A stretch of 64,000 nt of DNA, from positions 1 through 64,000 of the forward strand of contig MWTB01000010.1 in NCBI GenBank assembly GCA_002050275.1, read 5' to 3'. This DNA is from Anaerolineae bacterium UTCFX1 (GTDB taxonomy: Bacteria > Chloroflexota > Anaerolineae > Anaerolineales > Villigracilaceae). The notes beneath the pieces were generated by a model. It did not search any database and was not told where the DNA came from. It saw only the letters and a list, made by a program, of their open reading frames with translations. Position 1 is the first letter of the stretch. The number at the start of each line of letters is the position of its first letter. Of this stretch, positions 27,534 through 37,228 are shown piece by piece. The position numbers and the translations under genes are program-made.

Positions 27534-29936
27534 CTAGGCTTCCACTACCGCCGATGCGCCATTCTCTACAATCGTGGATGCGCCGTTAGCGAAGATCGCC
27601 TCCGTGCGCGCGCGTGTGCGTATCACGGTCAGCCTTTTGAAGCGCAGCGTCACATCCCACGGAAAGGGGTTTTCGCCTGTAAGCCGCACGCGCGTTGACG
27701 AAAGAATTTCCACGCCGAGAATTTTCAAGAATAAGCCGGTCGGCGCAAGCCCGCTTAAGACATTGCGCTCGCCAATGCCTGCGCCGCGCTCAGCATGATA
27801 GCGCGCATAAAAAGCGCGATTCATCTTCAGGTTTTGAATCACCGCCGACATGTTCCGCTCGAACAATCGCGCCGCTTCTTTGCGAAAACCGTAGCGCAAT
27901 AAACCTTCGCAGATAAACAAATTCCACATCAGATGAACCGCCTGCGCGACGATCTCCGCTGCGGGTTGCTTCAACGACGGGCAAGCGGGAACTCCAAACG
28001 GGCGGTCGAAACGCGACTCGTCTAACAACGCGCGCTCTACGATCCGCTGAGCGCGTGCTGCGTCGGGCGCTCCCGCCCAAAGCGGCATAAAGAGCGTATG
28101 GTCTTCCATGGCGTAATCCAGCGTGCGGATAATCGCCGTATCTTCATCGTCCAGCCCGCGCACAGAGATTTTTGCCAGTTTTGAATATATTTTTTGAGTA
28201 GTATACGTCGCGCCTTCGCCGCTCCATTGATAATCGCCGCTCTCGATCGTTTCATCGGCGGCTTTCGAAGCCCATTGATAAAGGCGGATGCGCGGACGCT
28301 TCGCTTTCGGGCTTTGTGTGCGCACCTCAATCTGCAAACGAAACTGTCCTTCAAGATTTAACTTTACCGCCGTCACCCCCGACCCGCTCACGGTCGCCAA
28401 CGTTTTACCTTCCAAGCTTGACCCGGTTTCGCGCTCACGGTAATGATACAGACTCGCTCGCTCCTGCCATGCCGCTTCAATCGAAGCGCGCAATTTTGCA
28501 GCTTGCTCGCGAAACAAAGTCAGCATATCGCGCTTTCCCAACGCTTCCGCTATTCGCATCAAACATTCCGCCTCGTTGTACAGTAATGCTTCCAATTCAG
28601 GGCTGTGAACTTGTGAAATATCGCCCCCCAACGACCACGGATGCCATGAGTCGAACAGCGGGTTTTCTTCGAAGCCCGTTTGCAATATATGTTTCCACTG
28701 CGGAACGCCGTCGCGATCCTTATCGCGTTTGGGGGAAAACCACGCCCAAAAGAATTTTTGTAAGGCGGGGAACGCCTGCTTTAGGAAATCTTCATCTCCC
28801 GAGCTTGTGTATAGTTTCCACGCTAGGCTGGCGAGCAACGGCGCGGCGAGGCAGCGCCCGCGCTGACCGGCGAAACCGGGTTTGTCGTCAATCGCGCCAT
28901 CCTCTTTTTGCACAGCGATAAAGTTTTTCAACAAGCTCAGCGCGGCGGGCGAAGCAGGCAGCGCTTCCTGCAAATAGTACGCGTCGAAAGGCGTTTGTCC
29001 GCTCCACGCGGCGGGGTAGTCCGAGCCATCGCCTTTGAGCGAATAGCCGCTATCCGGTCCGCGCGAAGAAACGATTGAAGGGTTCGGCAAATGGTCGTTC
29101 GGCGGGAAGAGCAGCCGGAACGCGGCAGATTGGCTCAGCGCAAACGCCGCGTTCCAATCAGGCTCTGGCGTAGAAACGTCAATCGTCTGGCTGGCATTCG
29201 TCAGTTCGATTCGCGCACGTTCAGCGTCCCACGGACGCGCCGCCGTTTGGCGTGCAAGCGCGAAGGACGTTTGCGCGTCATCGGTTGCGGCATGCGCCCA
29301 ACTGAATTGGCGCGTCGCGCCGGGACTCAGTTCGAGGTTTAACAAGAGCGAAGGCTGGGGACGCGCGCCGTGCGTCGGACCGCCTGTCATGAAGAGAATC
29401 GGGGAAAGTCCACGGCTTCGTCCTGCAAGAACGTTCACCATCTGAATTTGCGCGGCAGCCATTCCTTGACCTTCGAGGGCGCTTAATACCGCGCATAATT
29501 CAAGCGCGATCGTTCGATCTTTATTCGATCTATTGACCAGCGTTATGCGTCCTGCCGCCGCATTAGATTGTGGAACCCAATACTCGGCGGTTACGTCAAT
29601 AGTGGGCAGCGGCGCGTATTCAATAACAAGAAAGTTCGGGTAAAAACGGCGCACCGCCGGAGGCTGCACGAAAGCCGCGGGGTCGCTAACCGTCTTGTTG
29701 CCTTCGCAAAAGCGATAAAAGATACGCATCGCTTTTGCGCGTAAACCATAGGTGGTATGCAACGCCAGCGCGGCGGGTTCGGCGCCGCCAAATTCGAGTT
29801 CCCAACTTTGATCGTCGAGATAATCGCAGGCAGAGAAACGCGAATCCGCCGCAAGAACGAGGCAAAGCGGATCGCCGGGAGTCAGAGACCAATCGCGCAT
29901 AGAGTCGTATTGTACGGCAGAAAGGCGTGAGGTCAA
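27534..29936 (-). CDS. MGH1/GH63-like (alpha/alpha)6-barrel glycoside hydrolase
   Basis: An 800-residue cytoplasmic protein without signal peptide. The N-terminal 250 residues are a beta-sandwich like those before GH63/GH15-type barrels. The barrel region shows PAAWSGQTPFDAYYLQEALP, WKHILQTGFEENPLFDSWHP and HLMWNLFICEGLLRYG, which match the MGH1-like (mannosylglycerate hydrolase/glucosidase) pattern of acidic residues beside Trp-rich segments. Residues about 500-600 look like an inserted beta domain. Substrate cannot be assigned. The C-terminal end carries a small internal duplication, NGASTIVENGASAVVEA. A downstream start (MRDWSLTP, 12 codons on) is also possible. Confidence 0.7.
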   Translation of the reverse strand: MTSRLSAVQYDSMRDWSLTPGDPLCLVLAADSRFSACDYLDDQSWELEFGGAEPAALALHTTYGLRAKAMRIFYRFCEGNKTVSDPAAFVQPPAVRRFYPNFLVIEYAPLPTIDVTAEYWVPQSNAAAGRITLVNRSNKDRTIALELCAVLSALEGQGMAAAQIQMVNVLAGRSRGLSPILFMTGGPTHGARPQPSLLLNLELSPGATRQFSWAHAATDDAQTSFALARQTAARPWDAERARIELTNASQTIDVSTPEPDWNAAFALSQSAAFRLLFPPNDHLPNPSIVSSRGPDSGYSLKGDGSDYPAAWSGQTPFDAYYLQEALPASPAALSLLKNFIAVQKEDGAIDDKPGFAGQRGRCLAAPLLASLAWKLYTSSGDEDFLKQAFPALQKFFWAWFSPKRDKDRDGVPQWKHILQTGFEENPLFDSWHPWSLGGDISQVHSPELEALLYNEAECLMRIAEALGKRDMLTLFREQAAKLRASIEAAWQERASLYHYRERETGSSLEGKTLATVSGSGVTAVKLNLEGQFRLQIEVRTQSPKAKRPRIRLYQWASKAADETIESGDYQWSGEGATYTTQKIYSKLAKISVRGLDDEDTAIIRTLDYAMEDHTLFMPLWAGAPDAARAQRIVERALLDESRFDRPFGVPACPSLKQPAAEIVAQAVHLMWNLFICEGLLRYGFRKEAARLFERNMSAVIQNLKMNRAFYARYHAERGAGIGERNVLSGLAPTGLFLKILGVEILSSTRVRLTGENPFPWDVTLRFKRLTVIRTRARTEAIFANGASTIVENGASAVVEA

Positions 29937-29937
29937 A

Positions 29938-29946
29938 GGGTATAAT
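29938..29946 (+). promoter_or_regulatory. Extended -10 promoter before maoC-like gene
   Basis: GGGTATAAT with no good -35. The start would fall near 29953, leaving a short leader with AAGGAG at 29961-29966 before the ATG at 29973. Confidence 0.55.
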
Positions 29947-29972
29947 CCAGTTATCAGACGAAGGAGACTGCA

Positions 29973-30419
29973 ATGGGCAAATATTTTGAAGAATTTAACG
30001 TCGGCGAAAAGACCGTGACTGGGAAACGCACGATCGCCGCATCTGACATTATGGACTTTGCGCGGCTTTCAGGCGACGACAATCGCATTCATACCGACCC
30101 CGAATTCAGCAAGACAACCCCTTTCGGTAAACAGATTGCGCACGGATTGCTGGGGCTATCTATCGCTTCAGGGCTGGCGTGGAAGACAGGCTTGATGGAC
30201 GGCACGGTCATCGCCTTCCGTGAAGTGACGAGTTGGAAGTTCGTCAAGCCGGTGTTTATCGGCGATACCATTTATGTGGAGTTGGTCACAACCGAGACCA
30301 AAGCGCTTCCGCGCATCGGCGGCGGCGCGGTGACAATTAACCTCGAAGTGAAAAATCAAAACGACGAAGTATGCCATCGCGGCGTATGGAACGTTTTGAT
30401 CATGAGCAAACCCTCTTAA
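29973..30419 (+). CDS. MaoC-family (R)-enoyl hydratase
   Basis: A single hot-dog domain of 148 residues. The hydratase motif is DFARLSGDDNRIHTDPEFS, with the catalytic Asp and His of (R)-specific enoyl-CoA hydratases, followed by GKQIAHGLLGLSIASGLAW. Such enzymes hydrate trans-2-enoyl-CoA or dehydrate 3-hydroxyacyl thioesters. AAGGAGACTGCA precedes the ATG. It is the first of a plus-strand run (maoC-like, PBP, ywbE, lipoprotein, degV), though function does not obviously link it to the others. Confidence 0.92.
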   Translation: MGKYFEEFNVGEKTVTGKRTIAASDIMDFARLSGDDNRIHTDPEFSKTTPFGKQIAHGLLGLSIASGLAWKTGLMDGTVIAFREVTSWKFVKPVFIGDTIYVELVTTETKALPRIGGGAVTINLEVKNQNDEVCHRGVWNVLIMSKPS

Positions 30420-30434
30420 CTAAACGAAGAATCA

Positions 30435-33400
30435 ATGACGGAAAACGAAGAAGACCGAATTAAAAAAATAAGACGCCTGATCGACTCCGAAGCTGAGACG
30501 CGCGCCGAAGTCCCTATCGAACCGACGGCGGACGAACGAGGAACAACGAAGGCAAGCACAGCGTCGCAGACCCCGCCGCTGTACTTCGACCCTGCGGAAA
30601 CGCTCCGTTTAGACGACGGAAATTCCGAGCCGTTACACATCGCTCTAGATGAGAACAACATGCCGCTTCCGCGCCGCGTCCACGAGGTGGACCTGGAAGG
30701 AACGCGCGTTTCGCCCATCGCATACGAACGCGCCAGTCAGCCGCATCCCGCGCCTCAGCCGCCCCTTTCAGCAGGACAGAGGCGCAGGGAGGAAAGGCAA
30801 ATCTCGCCGCCAAGTCAGCCGCTCAAATCCGCTTCCGCGACAACGTCTTTCGATTGGAAACGCGCCGGCGGTTGCGCTGTGCGCGGCTTAATTCTAGCGT
30901 TATTCGGCGGCGTCATCCTCGCCATCCTCGGCGGTTCGGCGCTGATCTACTCATATTATTCGATCGCTCGCACGCTCCCTAGCGTGAACGATCTAAAAAA
31001 CCGGGCATCGCAATTTGAAACCACGCGCATCCTCGATCGCAACGGAAATCCACTCTACGAGATTCTCGACCCTTCCGCCGGGCGAAGAACGTATGTAACT
31101 TTGGAGCAAATTTCTCCCGCGCTCATCGCGGCGACGATCGCCACCGAAGATAAAGATTTTTATACGCATCCGGGCTTCGACCCGATGGCAATCCTCCGCG
31201 CCCTGTGGGATAACTACCGCACCGACGGGCAAGGCGGCGGCGCGTCTACGATCACACAACAATTGGCGCGTGCCTTAATGCTTTCTCCTGAAGAACGCGC
31301 TCAGCGGACGTATTCGCGTAAAGCGCGCGAGATCATCCTCGCGGCAGAGATCACACGCCGCTACTCCAAAGACGAAATTCTCGAACTATATCTGAATGAA
31401 ATTTATTACGGCAATCTCTCCTATGGGATCGAAGCCGCAGCGGAAACGTACTTCCACAAAACGGCGAACCAACTGACGCTCGCCGAAGCCTCATTCCTCG
31501 CAGGTTTGCCGCAATCGCCGTCAGTCTATGATATTTACACGAATCGCGAGATCACCCTGGCGCGCCAACAGCAAGTGTTAGTTCTGATGTTCGGCTTAAG
31601 TCAAACGCAAGGCTGCATCGCCGTCAGTAACAGCGACACGCCCGTTTGCGTAGACCAAATGGCGGCGATACAAGCGGCAGATTACATCAAAACATATCAC
31701 TTCGCCACACCGAGTTTTAACGCCAAATATCCGCATTGGGTAAATTTCATCCGCAAACAACTGGAAGAGCGTTACGACGCACAGACTATTTATCGCTCGG
31801 GGTTTATCGTTTACACGACGATTGATCCTACGCTGCAAGACGAAGCGCAACGGCTAGTTACAGAACAAGTACAGGCGATCGCCGCTAACAACGCCAAAAA
31901 CGGCGCCCTCGTAGCGATCAGACCCTCGACCGGTGAAATCCTCGCAATGGTCGGCTCGCCCGACTTCGACAACGATGCCATCGCCGGTCAAATCAACATG
32001 GCAGACAGCCCAACGCGTCAGCCCGGTTCCGCGATCAAGCCGATCACATACCTCGCCGCATTTGAAAAAGGCTGGACGCCTGCAACGCTCATTTGGGATG
32101 TGCCGACCGACTTCCCCGACGGAGCGAATCCGCCCTACTCGCCGATTAACTACGACGGCCGATTTCATGGACCCGTCACCGTACGGACCGCGCTCGCCAA
32201 CTCATTCAACATCCCAGCGGTCAAAGCTCTGGAATTCGTCGGCGTATACGATGACCCGAACACCCCCGAAGAAGACGGCATGATCGCTATGACGCGACGA
32301 CTCGGGATCGCCAGCCTTGCTGGCGATCAATACGGACTTGCGCTTACGCTCGGCGGCGGCGAGGTCAGTTTGTTAGAGATGACCTCCGCCTTTTCCGTGT
32401 TGGCAGACGGCGGTAAAAAACTCCCGCCTGTCGCTATCCTCAAAATCGTAGACTTTAAAGGCAACATAATCTACGAATACCAGTCGCCGCCAGCGGAGCA
32501 AGTCGTCCGTCCCGAACACGCCTTCCTAATCTCATCCATCCTTTCAGACAATCAAGCGCGCGCGTGGATGTTCGGCGCAAATTCCGTATTAAACCTGCCC
32601 TTCCAAGCCGCCGTCAAAACTGGCACCGCCGGCGACCCGCGCGGCGCGGGCGGGGTCAATGTCTACGACAATTGGACGATTGGCTACACCCCCGATCTTG
32701 TCACCGGCGTGTGGGTCGGCAACGCAGACTACACTCCCATGATCAATACCTCCGGTACGACCGGTGCCGCACCGATTTGGGCGTCGTTCATGACCTATGC
32801 CGAGCCCATCGTCAGCCCGAATCACGCGCCTACGCCGTTCACCTTTCCGTCGGGCATCGTCGAGCGAATCATCTGCGCAGTCTCTGGCGCCGAGCCGTCC
32901 AATTGGTGCAAAGGCGGTCAACGCAGCGAGCTCTTCGCCAGCGATCAACCACCCTTACCCGCTTCGCAAGACCTATTGCGCCAAACAAAAATTGACACAT
33001 GGACCGGGCTTATCGCCGGCAATGCCTGTCCCGATTTCTCTAAAAACGAACTCGTTATGAACGTTAACGATCCTTCGGGGCGTAAATGGTTGCGCACAAG
33101 CGACGGCAAAGCTTGGCTCGACGCGCACGATATGCCGCGCAACCCTTTCTTTGCGCCCGACCGGGAATGTTCCAACGACGATCCGCGCCCGATCCTCGAA
33201 TTTTCCAATCTCAAGGACGGCGACACCATTGATCAGTTATCGCTTACCATCAGAGGCGTCATTGACGTGACCAAAGGCGATTTCACCGGTTGGCGGCTCG
33301 AAGTCGGCGAAGGCGACGACCCCGACCACTGGACAATTCTCATGCAAGACAACAGGAGAATTAAATCAGCGAACGACATCTTTACTTGGGATCTAGAAGG

Positions 33401-33680
33401 CGTCTCAACTCATAGGCTCACACTTCGTATCTATCTCGAGAACGGAGAAGACTTCTATGCCGAAAAGCGCGTCGTACTAATCTTCAACCCACCTACCCCG
33501 ACCCCTGAGCCGACTCTCACACTTATCCCTACGAACACGCCGTCTATTACTCCTCCGCCGCCAAGCGCGACTCCACCCCTGCCCACCGTCACTCCGCCGC
33601 CTTCAGAAACGCCGTCGCTGCCTACCGATACTCCTCCTTCGCCAAGCGAAACGCCAACGCCTAGCACGCCAGGACCTTAA
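30435..33680 (+). CDS. Class A penicillin-binding protein (transglycosylase/transpeptidase)
   Basis: A bifunctional peptidoglycan synthase of 1081 residues. A cytoplasmic, charged region (1-140) precedes one membrane helix (about 151-175). The GT51 domain has the catalytic ATEDKDFYTHPG (E238) and GASTITQQLARAL. The transpeptidase domain has the nucleophile motif SAIK (S532), an SFN motif near ANSFNIPAVKAL, and KTGTAGDP. After it come an extra beta domain (about 880-1010, LEFSNLKDGDTIDQLSLTIR) and a 60-residue Pro/Thr/Ser-rich tail. The start at 30435 lies 15 bases after the maoC-like stop. Confidence 0.95.
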   Translation: MTENEEDRIKKIRRLIDSEAETRAEVPIEPTADERGTTKASTASQTPPLYFDPAETLRLDDGNSEPLHIALDENNMPLPRRVHEVDLEGTRVSPIAYERASQPHPAPQPPLSAGQRRREERQISPPSQPLKSASATTSFDWKRAGGCAVRGLILALFGGVILAILGGSALIYSYYSIARTLPSVNDLKNRASQFETTRILDRNGNPLYEILDPSAGRRTYVTLEQISPALIAATIATEDKDFYTHPGFDPMAILRALWDNYRTDGQGGGASTITQQLARALMLSPEERAQRTYSRKAREIILAAEITRRYSKDEILELYLNEIYYGNLSYGIEAAAETYFHKTANQLTLAEASFLAGLPQSPSVYDIYTNREITLARQQQVLVLMFGLSQTQGCIAVSNSDTPVCVDQMAAIQAADYIKTYHFATPSFNAKYPHWVNFIRKQLEERYDAQTIYRSGFIVYTTIDPTLQDEAQRLVTEQVQAIAANNAKNGALVAIRPSTGEILAMVGSPDFDNDAIAGQINMADSPTRQPGSAIKPITYLAAFEKGWTPATLIWDVPTDFPDGANPPYSPINYDGRFHGPVTVRTALANSFNIPAVKALEFVGVYDDPNTPEEDGMIAMTRRLGIASLAGDQYGLALTLGGGEVSLLEMTSAFSVLADGGKKLPPVAILKIVDFKGNIIYEYQSPPAEQVVRPEHAFLISSILSDNQARAWMFGANSVLNLPFQAAVKTGTAGDPRGAGGVNVYDNWTIGYTPDLVTGVWVGNADYTPMINTSGTTGAAPIWASFMTYAEPIVSPNHAPTPFTFPSGIVERIICAVSGAEPSNWCKGGQRSELFASDQPPLPASQDLLRQTKIDTWTGLIAGNACPDFSKNELVMNVNDPSGRKWLRTSDGKAWLDAHDMPRNPFFAPDRECSNDDPRPILEFSNLKDGDTIDQLSLTIRGVIDVTKGDFTGWRLEVGEGDDPDHWTILMQDNRRIKSANDIFTWDLEGVSTHRLTLRIYLENGEDFYAEKRVVLIFNPPTPTPEPTLTLIPTNTPSITPPPPSATPPLPTVTPPPSETPSLPTDTPPSPSETPTPSTPGP

Positions 33681-33685
33681 GCGTT

Positions 33686-33883
33686 ATGCCTTATCCCTTA
33701 CGCGCCGATCTCAAGCCCGCCATGATCGTGATGATCGTCCAGAAACAAGATCAACGCACAGGAAAATTAACCCAGGGCGCGATCAAAGATATCCTTACAA
33801 AATCTCCCAGCCACCCGCATGGAATTAAGGTTCGTTTACAAAGCGGCGAAGTGGGACGCGTCCACGAAATTATCGAATCATGA
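33686..33883 (+). CDS. YwbE-family protein
   Basis: A 65-residue protein matching the YwbE (DUF2196) family: VQKQDQRTGKLTQGAIKDIL, SPSHPHGIKVRLQSGEVGRV. The fold is a small beta barrel similar to ribosomal-protein-like KOW domains; function unknown. It begins 5 bases after the PBP stop and overlaps the next gene by 4 bases (ATGA at 33880), so translation is coupled. Confidence 0.92.
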   Translation: MPYPLRADLKPAMIVMIVQKQDQRTGKLTQGAIKDILTKSPSHPHGIKVRLQSGEVGRVHEIIES

Positions 33884-34968
33884 AAATAGTTGTTCGCATC
33901 AAACAAGCGTCGTTGCTTCTTATCGCATTAATTCTCGCGCCAGCCTGTTCGCCGCCAGCAAGCTTATCCGCTCCTCCCATCGCTGATGCAAACGCGATTC
34001 AGCTATACATTCAACAGACCGCCGCCGCCGCCGCTACGCAAACGCAAAATGCGCAACCGTTCGCAAGCGTTACGCCGACGATCACCTTCACGCCGAGAAG
34101 CACATTCACGCTCGAAGCGACTGCCACGTTTATGCCGCCGCTCGAGGCGCAAAGCCTTCCATCCCAACCCAACGTCCAGTATTATCGTATAAAACACGAC
34201 AATCAACTCGCCATGTATAACTATACATCGCGCACGCAAGGCGCTGATTGGAGATACCCCAAGCAAACACCGGAGATCGCGCAATTAATGCCCGATCCCT
34301 CGACGAAAGCGGGCACATTTCGCACAGAGTTAAACAACGCGTGGGAAAAATACATGGACGAGCTTAATAACAATAATTTCAAAAAATTGCACTATTTAAA
34401 GCGAGACGACATCGCGCTATTCAATTGGCGGGGCTTCCCCTTCCTAGACAGCCTAACCATGGGAGGCAATATCATTGTCGTTGAAACAATCCAAAACGGT
34501 TGGGGGCGGGTAAAGACTTTAGATTTCGATCAACCGCCATCCGCCGATAAAGTCAATTACCTGACCGATCCCGATCTCGTGCACAAATTTGTCCTTGTGA
34601 CATGGAATCCGACGACCAAACGAACCCTCTGGGTAGAAACTCCGCACGGACCGATCTACTGGCCCTTCGTCACCGGCAAACCCGCATGGATTCAAATGGA
34701 GCTGTTGGAACCATTCCCAACGCTCCCCAGGTCCATCACAGCGACCGTTACACAACCCTTCAGGGTGGAACCCAAAGCAGACAGCGCCTTGAGCAAGTTC
34801 GATTTTACGCAGGGCAATTCCGCCATGTTGCTCCAATATTACCCGTCAGGGTCGGACGTGTGGGGCTTGCTTGATAACGGCAGGTGGATCGCATTATTCC
34901 GCTATACAAAAGACGGACCGACATACTTCACCACCTGGTTTATGGAAACGCTTCCTCCAATCCCATAA
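33880..34968 (+). CDS. Lipoprotein with Thr-rich linker, unknown
   Basis: The signal peptide MKIVVRIKQASLLLIALILA is followed by a lipobox (PACSPP). A short helix and a Thr/Pro linker (to residue 90) lead to a soluble domain of about 270 residues. Its second half contains two SH3-like stretches, NGWGRVKTLDF and SGSDVWGLLDNGRWIALF, suggesting cell-wall or surface binding. No catalytic motif is visible. It overlaps ywbE by 4 bases and ends 1 base before the degV start. Confidence 0.75.
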   Translation: MKIVVRIKQASLLLIALILAPACSPPASLSAPPIADANAIQLYIQQTAAAAATQTQNAQPFASVTPTITFTPRSTFTLEATATFMPPLEAQSLPSQPNVQYYRIKHDNQLAMYNYTSRTQGADWRYPKQTPEIAQLMPDPSTKAGTFRTELNNAWEKYMDELNNNNFKKLHYLKRDDIALFNWRGFPFLDSLTMGGNIIVVETIQNGWGRVKTLDFDQPPSADKVNYLTDPDLVHKFVLVTWNPTTKRTLWVETPHGPIYWPFVTGKPAWIQMELLEPFPTLPRSITATVTQPFRVEPKADSALSKFDFTQGNSAMLLQYYPSGSDVWGLLDNGRWIALFRYTKDGPTYFTTWFMETLPPIP

Positions 34969-34969
34969 C

Positions 34970-35824
34970 ATGAAACTTGGCATCGTCACCGACTCAACGT
35001 CAGACATTCCAGACTATTTGGCGGAGCAATATGCGCTTGAGGTTGTTCCGTCTCTACTGATTTTGAATGGAAAAGAATATGCGGATGGAATTGGACTCTC
35101 ACGCGAAGACTTCTACAACCAGTTAAATACGCTTCATCCATACCCGACGACTGCCGCGCCTTCGATCGGAAATTTCGCAACCCGTTACCAATCACTCCTC
35201 TCACACGGCTGCGATCACATCCTCTCCATCCATGTTGCAGAGACATTATCCGCTACGATCGATTCTGCGCGACAGGCGGCGGCAGATTTCCCAAATAAAA
35301 TCACCGTCATAGACAGCGGCTCGCTTTCGTTGGGACTCGGCTTTCAAGTCCTCGCCGCCGCCGAATCAGCCGAACTTGGTTTACAAGCCGCGTTGGATGC
35401 TGTTGAATCGACGCGTAAAAGATTATCCGTTTTCGCCGCGCTCGATACGCTGGAAAATCTCAAACGCAGCGGACGAGTCCCCGGCGTGATCGCCAAATTT
35501 GGAGGACTGCTATCCATCAAACTGTTAGTTGAAATTCGCAACGGTCATGTCAGAGCCGTCGGCGCGACGCGCACAACAAAGCAATCCAATCAGCGCATAC
35601 TGAACTTGTTGCTGGAGATAGGCGAAATGGAACGGCTGGCGATCCTGCATACAAACGCGCCTGCGCGCGCAAAAGAATTATTGCGCGGCGCGATGGAACG
35701 TCAGCACAAATCTGTTCCGCGCGATATTTTATTGATCAATGTCACGCCGGTGATCGGCGCGCATTTGGGCGCGAATGGTTTGGGATTCGCGGCAGTAAAA
35801 TCCGTCATTGCGAGCGAGCGTTAG
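34970..35824 (+). CDS. DegV-family fatty-acid-binding protein
   Basis: A 284-residue DegV protein (related to FakB, which presents fatty acids to a kinase for phosphorylation). MKLGIVTDSTSDIPDYLAEQ is the family opening with the T-S-D lipid-binding segment; ITVIDSGSLSLGLGFQ and LDTLENLKRSGRVPGVIAKF are further landmarks. I use the ATG at 34970 rather than the longer frame. The final residues VIASER and the stop are encoded by the left end of a dispersed repeat (35803-35927), so the original C-terminus has been replaced or extended. No fakA-like kinase gene is nearby. Confidence 0.93.
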   Translation: MKLGIVTDSTSDIPDYLAEQYALEVVPSLLILNGKEYADGIGLSREDFYNQLNTLHPYPTTAAPSIGNFATRYQSLLSHGCDHILSIHVAETLSATIDSARQAAADFPNKITVIDSGSLSLGLGFQVLAAAESAELGLQAALDAVESTRKRLSVFAALDTLENLKRSGRVPGVIAKFGGLLSIKLLVEIRNGHVRAVGATRTTKQSNQRILNLLLEIGEMERLAILHTNAPARAKELLRGAMERQHKSVPRDILLINVTPVIGAHLGANGLGFAAVKSVIASER

Positions 35825-35927
35825 CGAGCGAAGCAATCTCCGTGATAATCAACGAAGGCAAACCGTGTTGGAGACATCGTCCTCGTAGGGGATTGCTTCG
35901 TCGGGCAAAGCCCTCTTCGCAATGACG
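35803..35927. repeat. Dispersed inverted-repeat element overlapping the degV 3' end
   Basis: Ends CGTCATTGCGAG and CTTCGCAATGACG are inverted copies, as are GAAGCAATCTCC and GGGATTGCTTC inside. Same family as 15038-15225. The element supplies the last six codons and the stop of degV and is followed by GGGGGTTCTTTTTT, so on the plus strand it could also act as a terminator. Confidence 0.85.
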
Positions 35928-35938
35928 GGGGTTCTTTT

Positions 35939-37114
35939 TTACGAAAACGCCTGAATGCCCGTTTGCGCGCGCCCTAAAATCAACGCGTGGATATCGTGAG
36001 TCCCCTCATACGTGTTCACCGCCTCCAGATTCATCACATGCCGAATCACATGGAACTCGTCTGACACGCCGTTGCCGCCGTGCATATCGCGCGACATTCT
36101 CGCAACCTCCAACGCCTTGCCGCAGGAGTTACGTTTGACCAGCGAGATCATCTCAGGCGCGGACTTGCCTTCGTCAATCAATCGTCCTACGCGTAATGCG
36201 GCTTGCAAGCCGAGTGTGATCTCTGTCATCATATTTGCCAATTTCAACTGAACGATCTGGTTCGCCGCCAGCGGACGTCCAAACTGCGGACGATCCATCG
36301 TGTATTGCCGTGCCGCGTGCCAGCAAAATTCCGCCGCGCCCAACGCTCCCCACGCGATCCCATACCGCGCCTTGTTCAAACACCCGAACGGACCGCCCAA
36401 GCCTTTCACGTTCGGAAAAATATTTTCATCAGGCACGAACACTTCGTTCATCACGATCTCACCCGTCGAACTGGCGCGCAGACTGAACTTCCCCTCGATC
36501 TTCGGCGCGGATAATCCTTTCATCCCTTTTTCGAGAATGAAGCCGCGAATCTCGCCATCAAGTTTTGCCCACACCACGAACACATCCGCGATGGGCGAGT
36601 TGGTGATCCACATCTTGTTGCCTTGCAAAACGTAACCGCCGTCCACTTTTTTTGCGCGGGTTTCCATGCTGGCGGGATCGCTTCCGTGATTTGGTTCAGT
36701 GAGCCCGAAACAGCCGATCCATTTTCCGCTGGCTAAATTTGGCAAGTATTTTTTCTTTTGCTCTTCCGTGCCGTATTCATGAATCGGATGCATTACCAAC
36801 GACGACTGCACGCTCATCGCCGAACGATAGCCGCTATCCACGCGTTCCACTTCGCGGGCGATTAATCCATACGAAACATAATTCAAGCCTGCACCGCCGT
36901 ATTCTTCGGAGATGGTCGAGCCGAGCAAACCGAGCGCGCCCATTTCATCCATAATTTCGCGATGGAAGATTTCCTTACGATTCGCTTCCAGGATGCGCGG
37001 TTGTAACTTATCCTGACAATACTTCCGCGCCGCGTCGCGGATCATCCGCTCTTCGTCGGTCAGTTGGTCGTTGAGTAAAAAAGGGTCGTCCCATTTGAAG
37101 GTTGGTTTTGACAT
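35939..37114 (-). CDS. Glutaryl-CoA dehydrogenase-type acyl-CoA dehydrogenase
   Basis: A 391-residue FAD enzyme, probably glutaryl-CoA dehydrogenase (glutaryl-CoA to crotonyl-CoA). Signatures include [38 protein letters not shown], and the C-terminal [20 protein letters not shown], where E370 is the catalytic base; the TEPNHGSDP and HALILGR forms are typical of the glutaryl-CoA subgroup. Substrate is inferred from these motifs only. No electron-transfer flavoprotein genes are nearby. The next gene, recG, is divergent with a palindromic repeat between. Confidence 0.88.
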   Translation of the reverse strand: MSKPTFKWDDPFLLNDQLTDEERMIRDAARKYCQDKLQPRILEANRKEIFHREIMDEMGALGLLGSTISEEYGGAGLNYVSYGLIAREVERVDSGYRSAMSVQSSLVMHPIHEYGTEEQKKKYLPNLASGKWIGCFGLTEPNHGSDPASMETRAKKVDGGYVLQGNKMWITNSPIADVFVVWAKLDGEIRGFILEKGMKGLSAPKIEGKFSLRASSTGEIVMNEVFVPDENIFPNVKGLGGPFGCLNKARYGIAWGALGAAEFCWHAARQYTMDRPQFGRPLAANQIVQLKLANMMTEITLGLQAALRVGRLIDEGKSAPEMISLVKRNSCGKALEVARMSRDMHGGNGVSDEFHVIRHVMNLEAVNTYEGTHDIHALILGRAQTGIQAFS

Positions 37115-37165
37115 GGTTGCCTCGGATTTAAGAAAGTTAGAGTGATTGTATCAAATGGCGCAGTC

Positions 37166-37198
37166 AGAACTCGGAGGTCTTGGAGACCTCCGAGTTCT
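37166..37198. repeat. Intergenic palindrome, sister of the valS insert
   Basis: Perfect 15-bp arms AGAACTCGGAGGTCT and AGACCTCCGAGTTCT around TGG. The TCGGAGGTCT core matches the element inside valS at 3027-3059. It sits between the divergent acyl-CoA dehydrogenase and recG genes. Confidence 0.88.
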
Positions 37199-37228
37199 TG
37201 ATTCCTCCCCCATGATAAAATACCTCTC

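Noticed and set aside
33455..33667. A Gly/Val-rich minus-strand frame opposite the PBP tail
   Set aside because: It is the complement of a Pro/Thr codon repeat and has no signal for expression.
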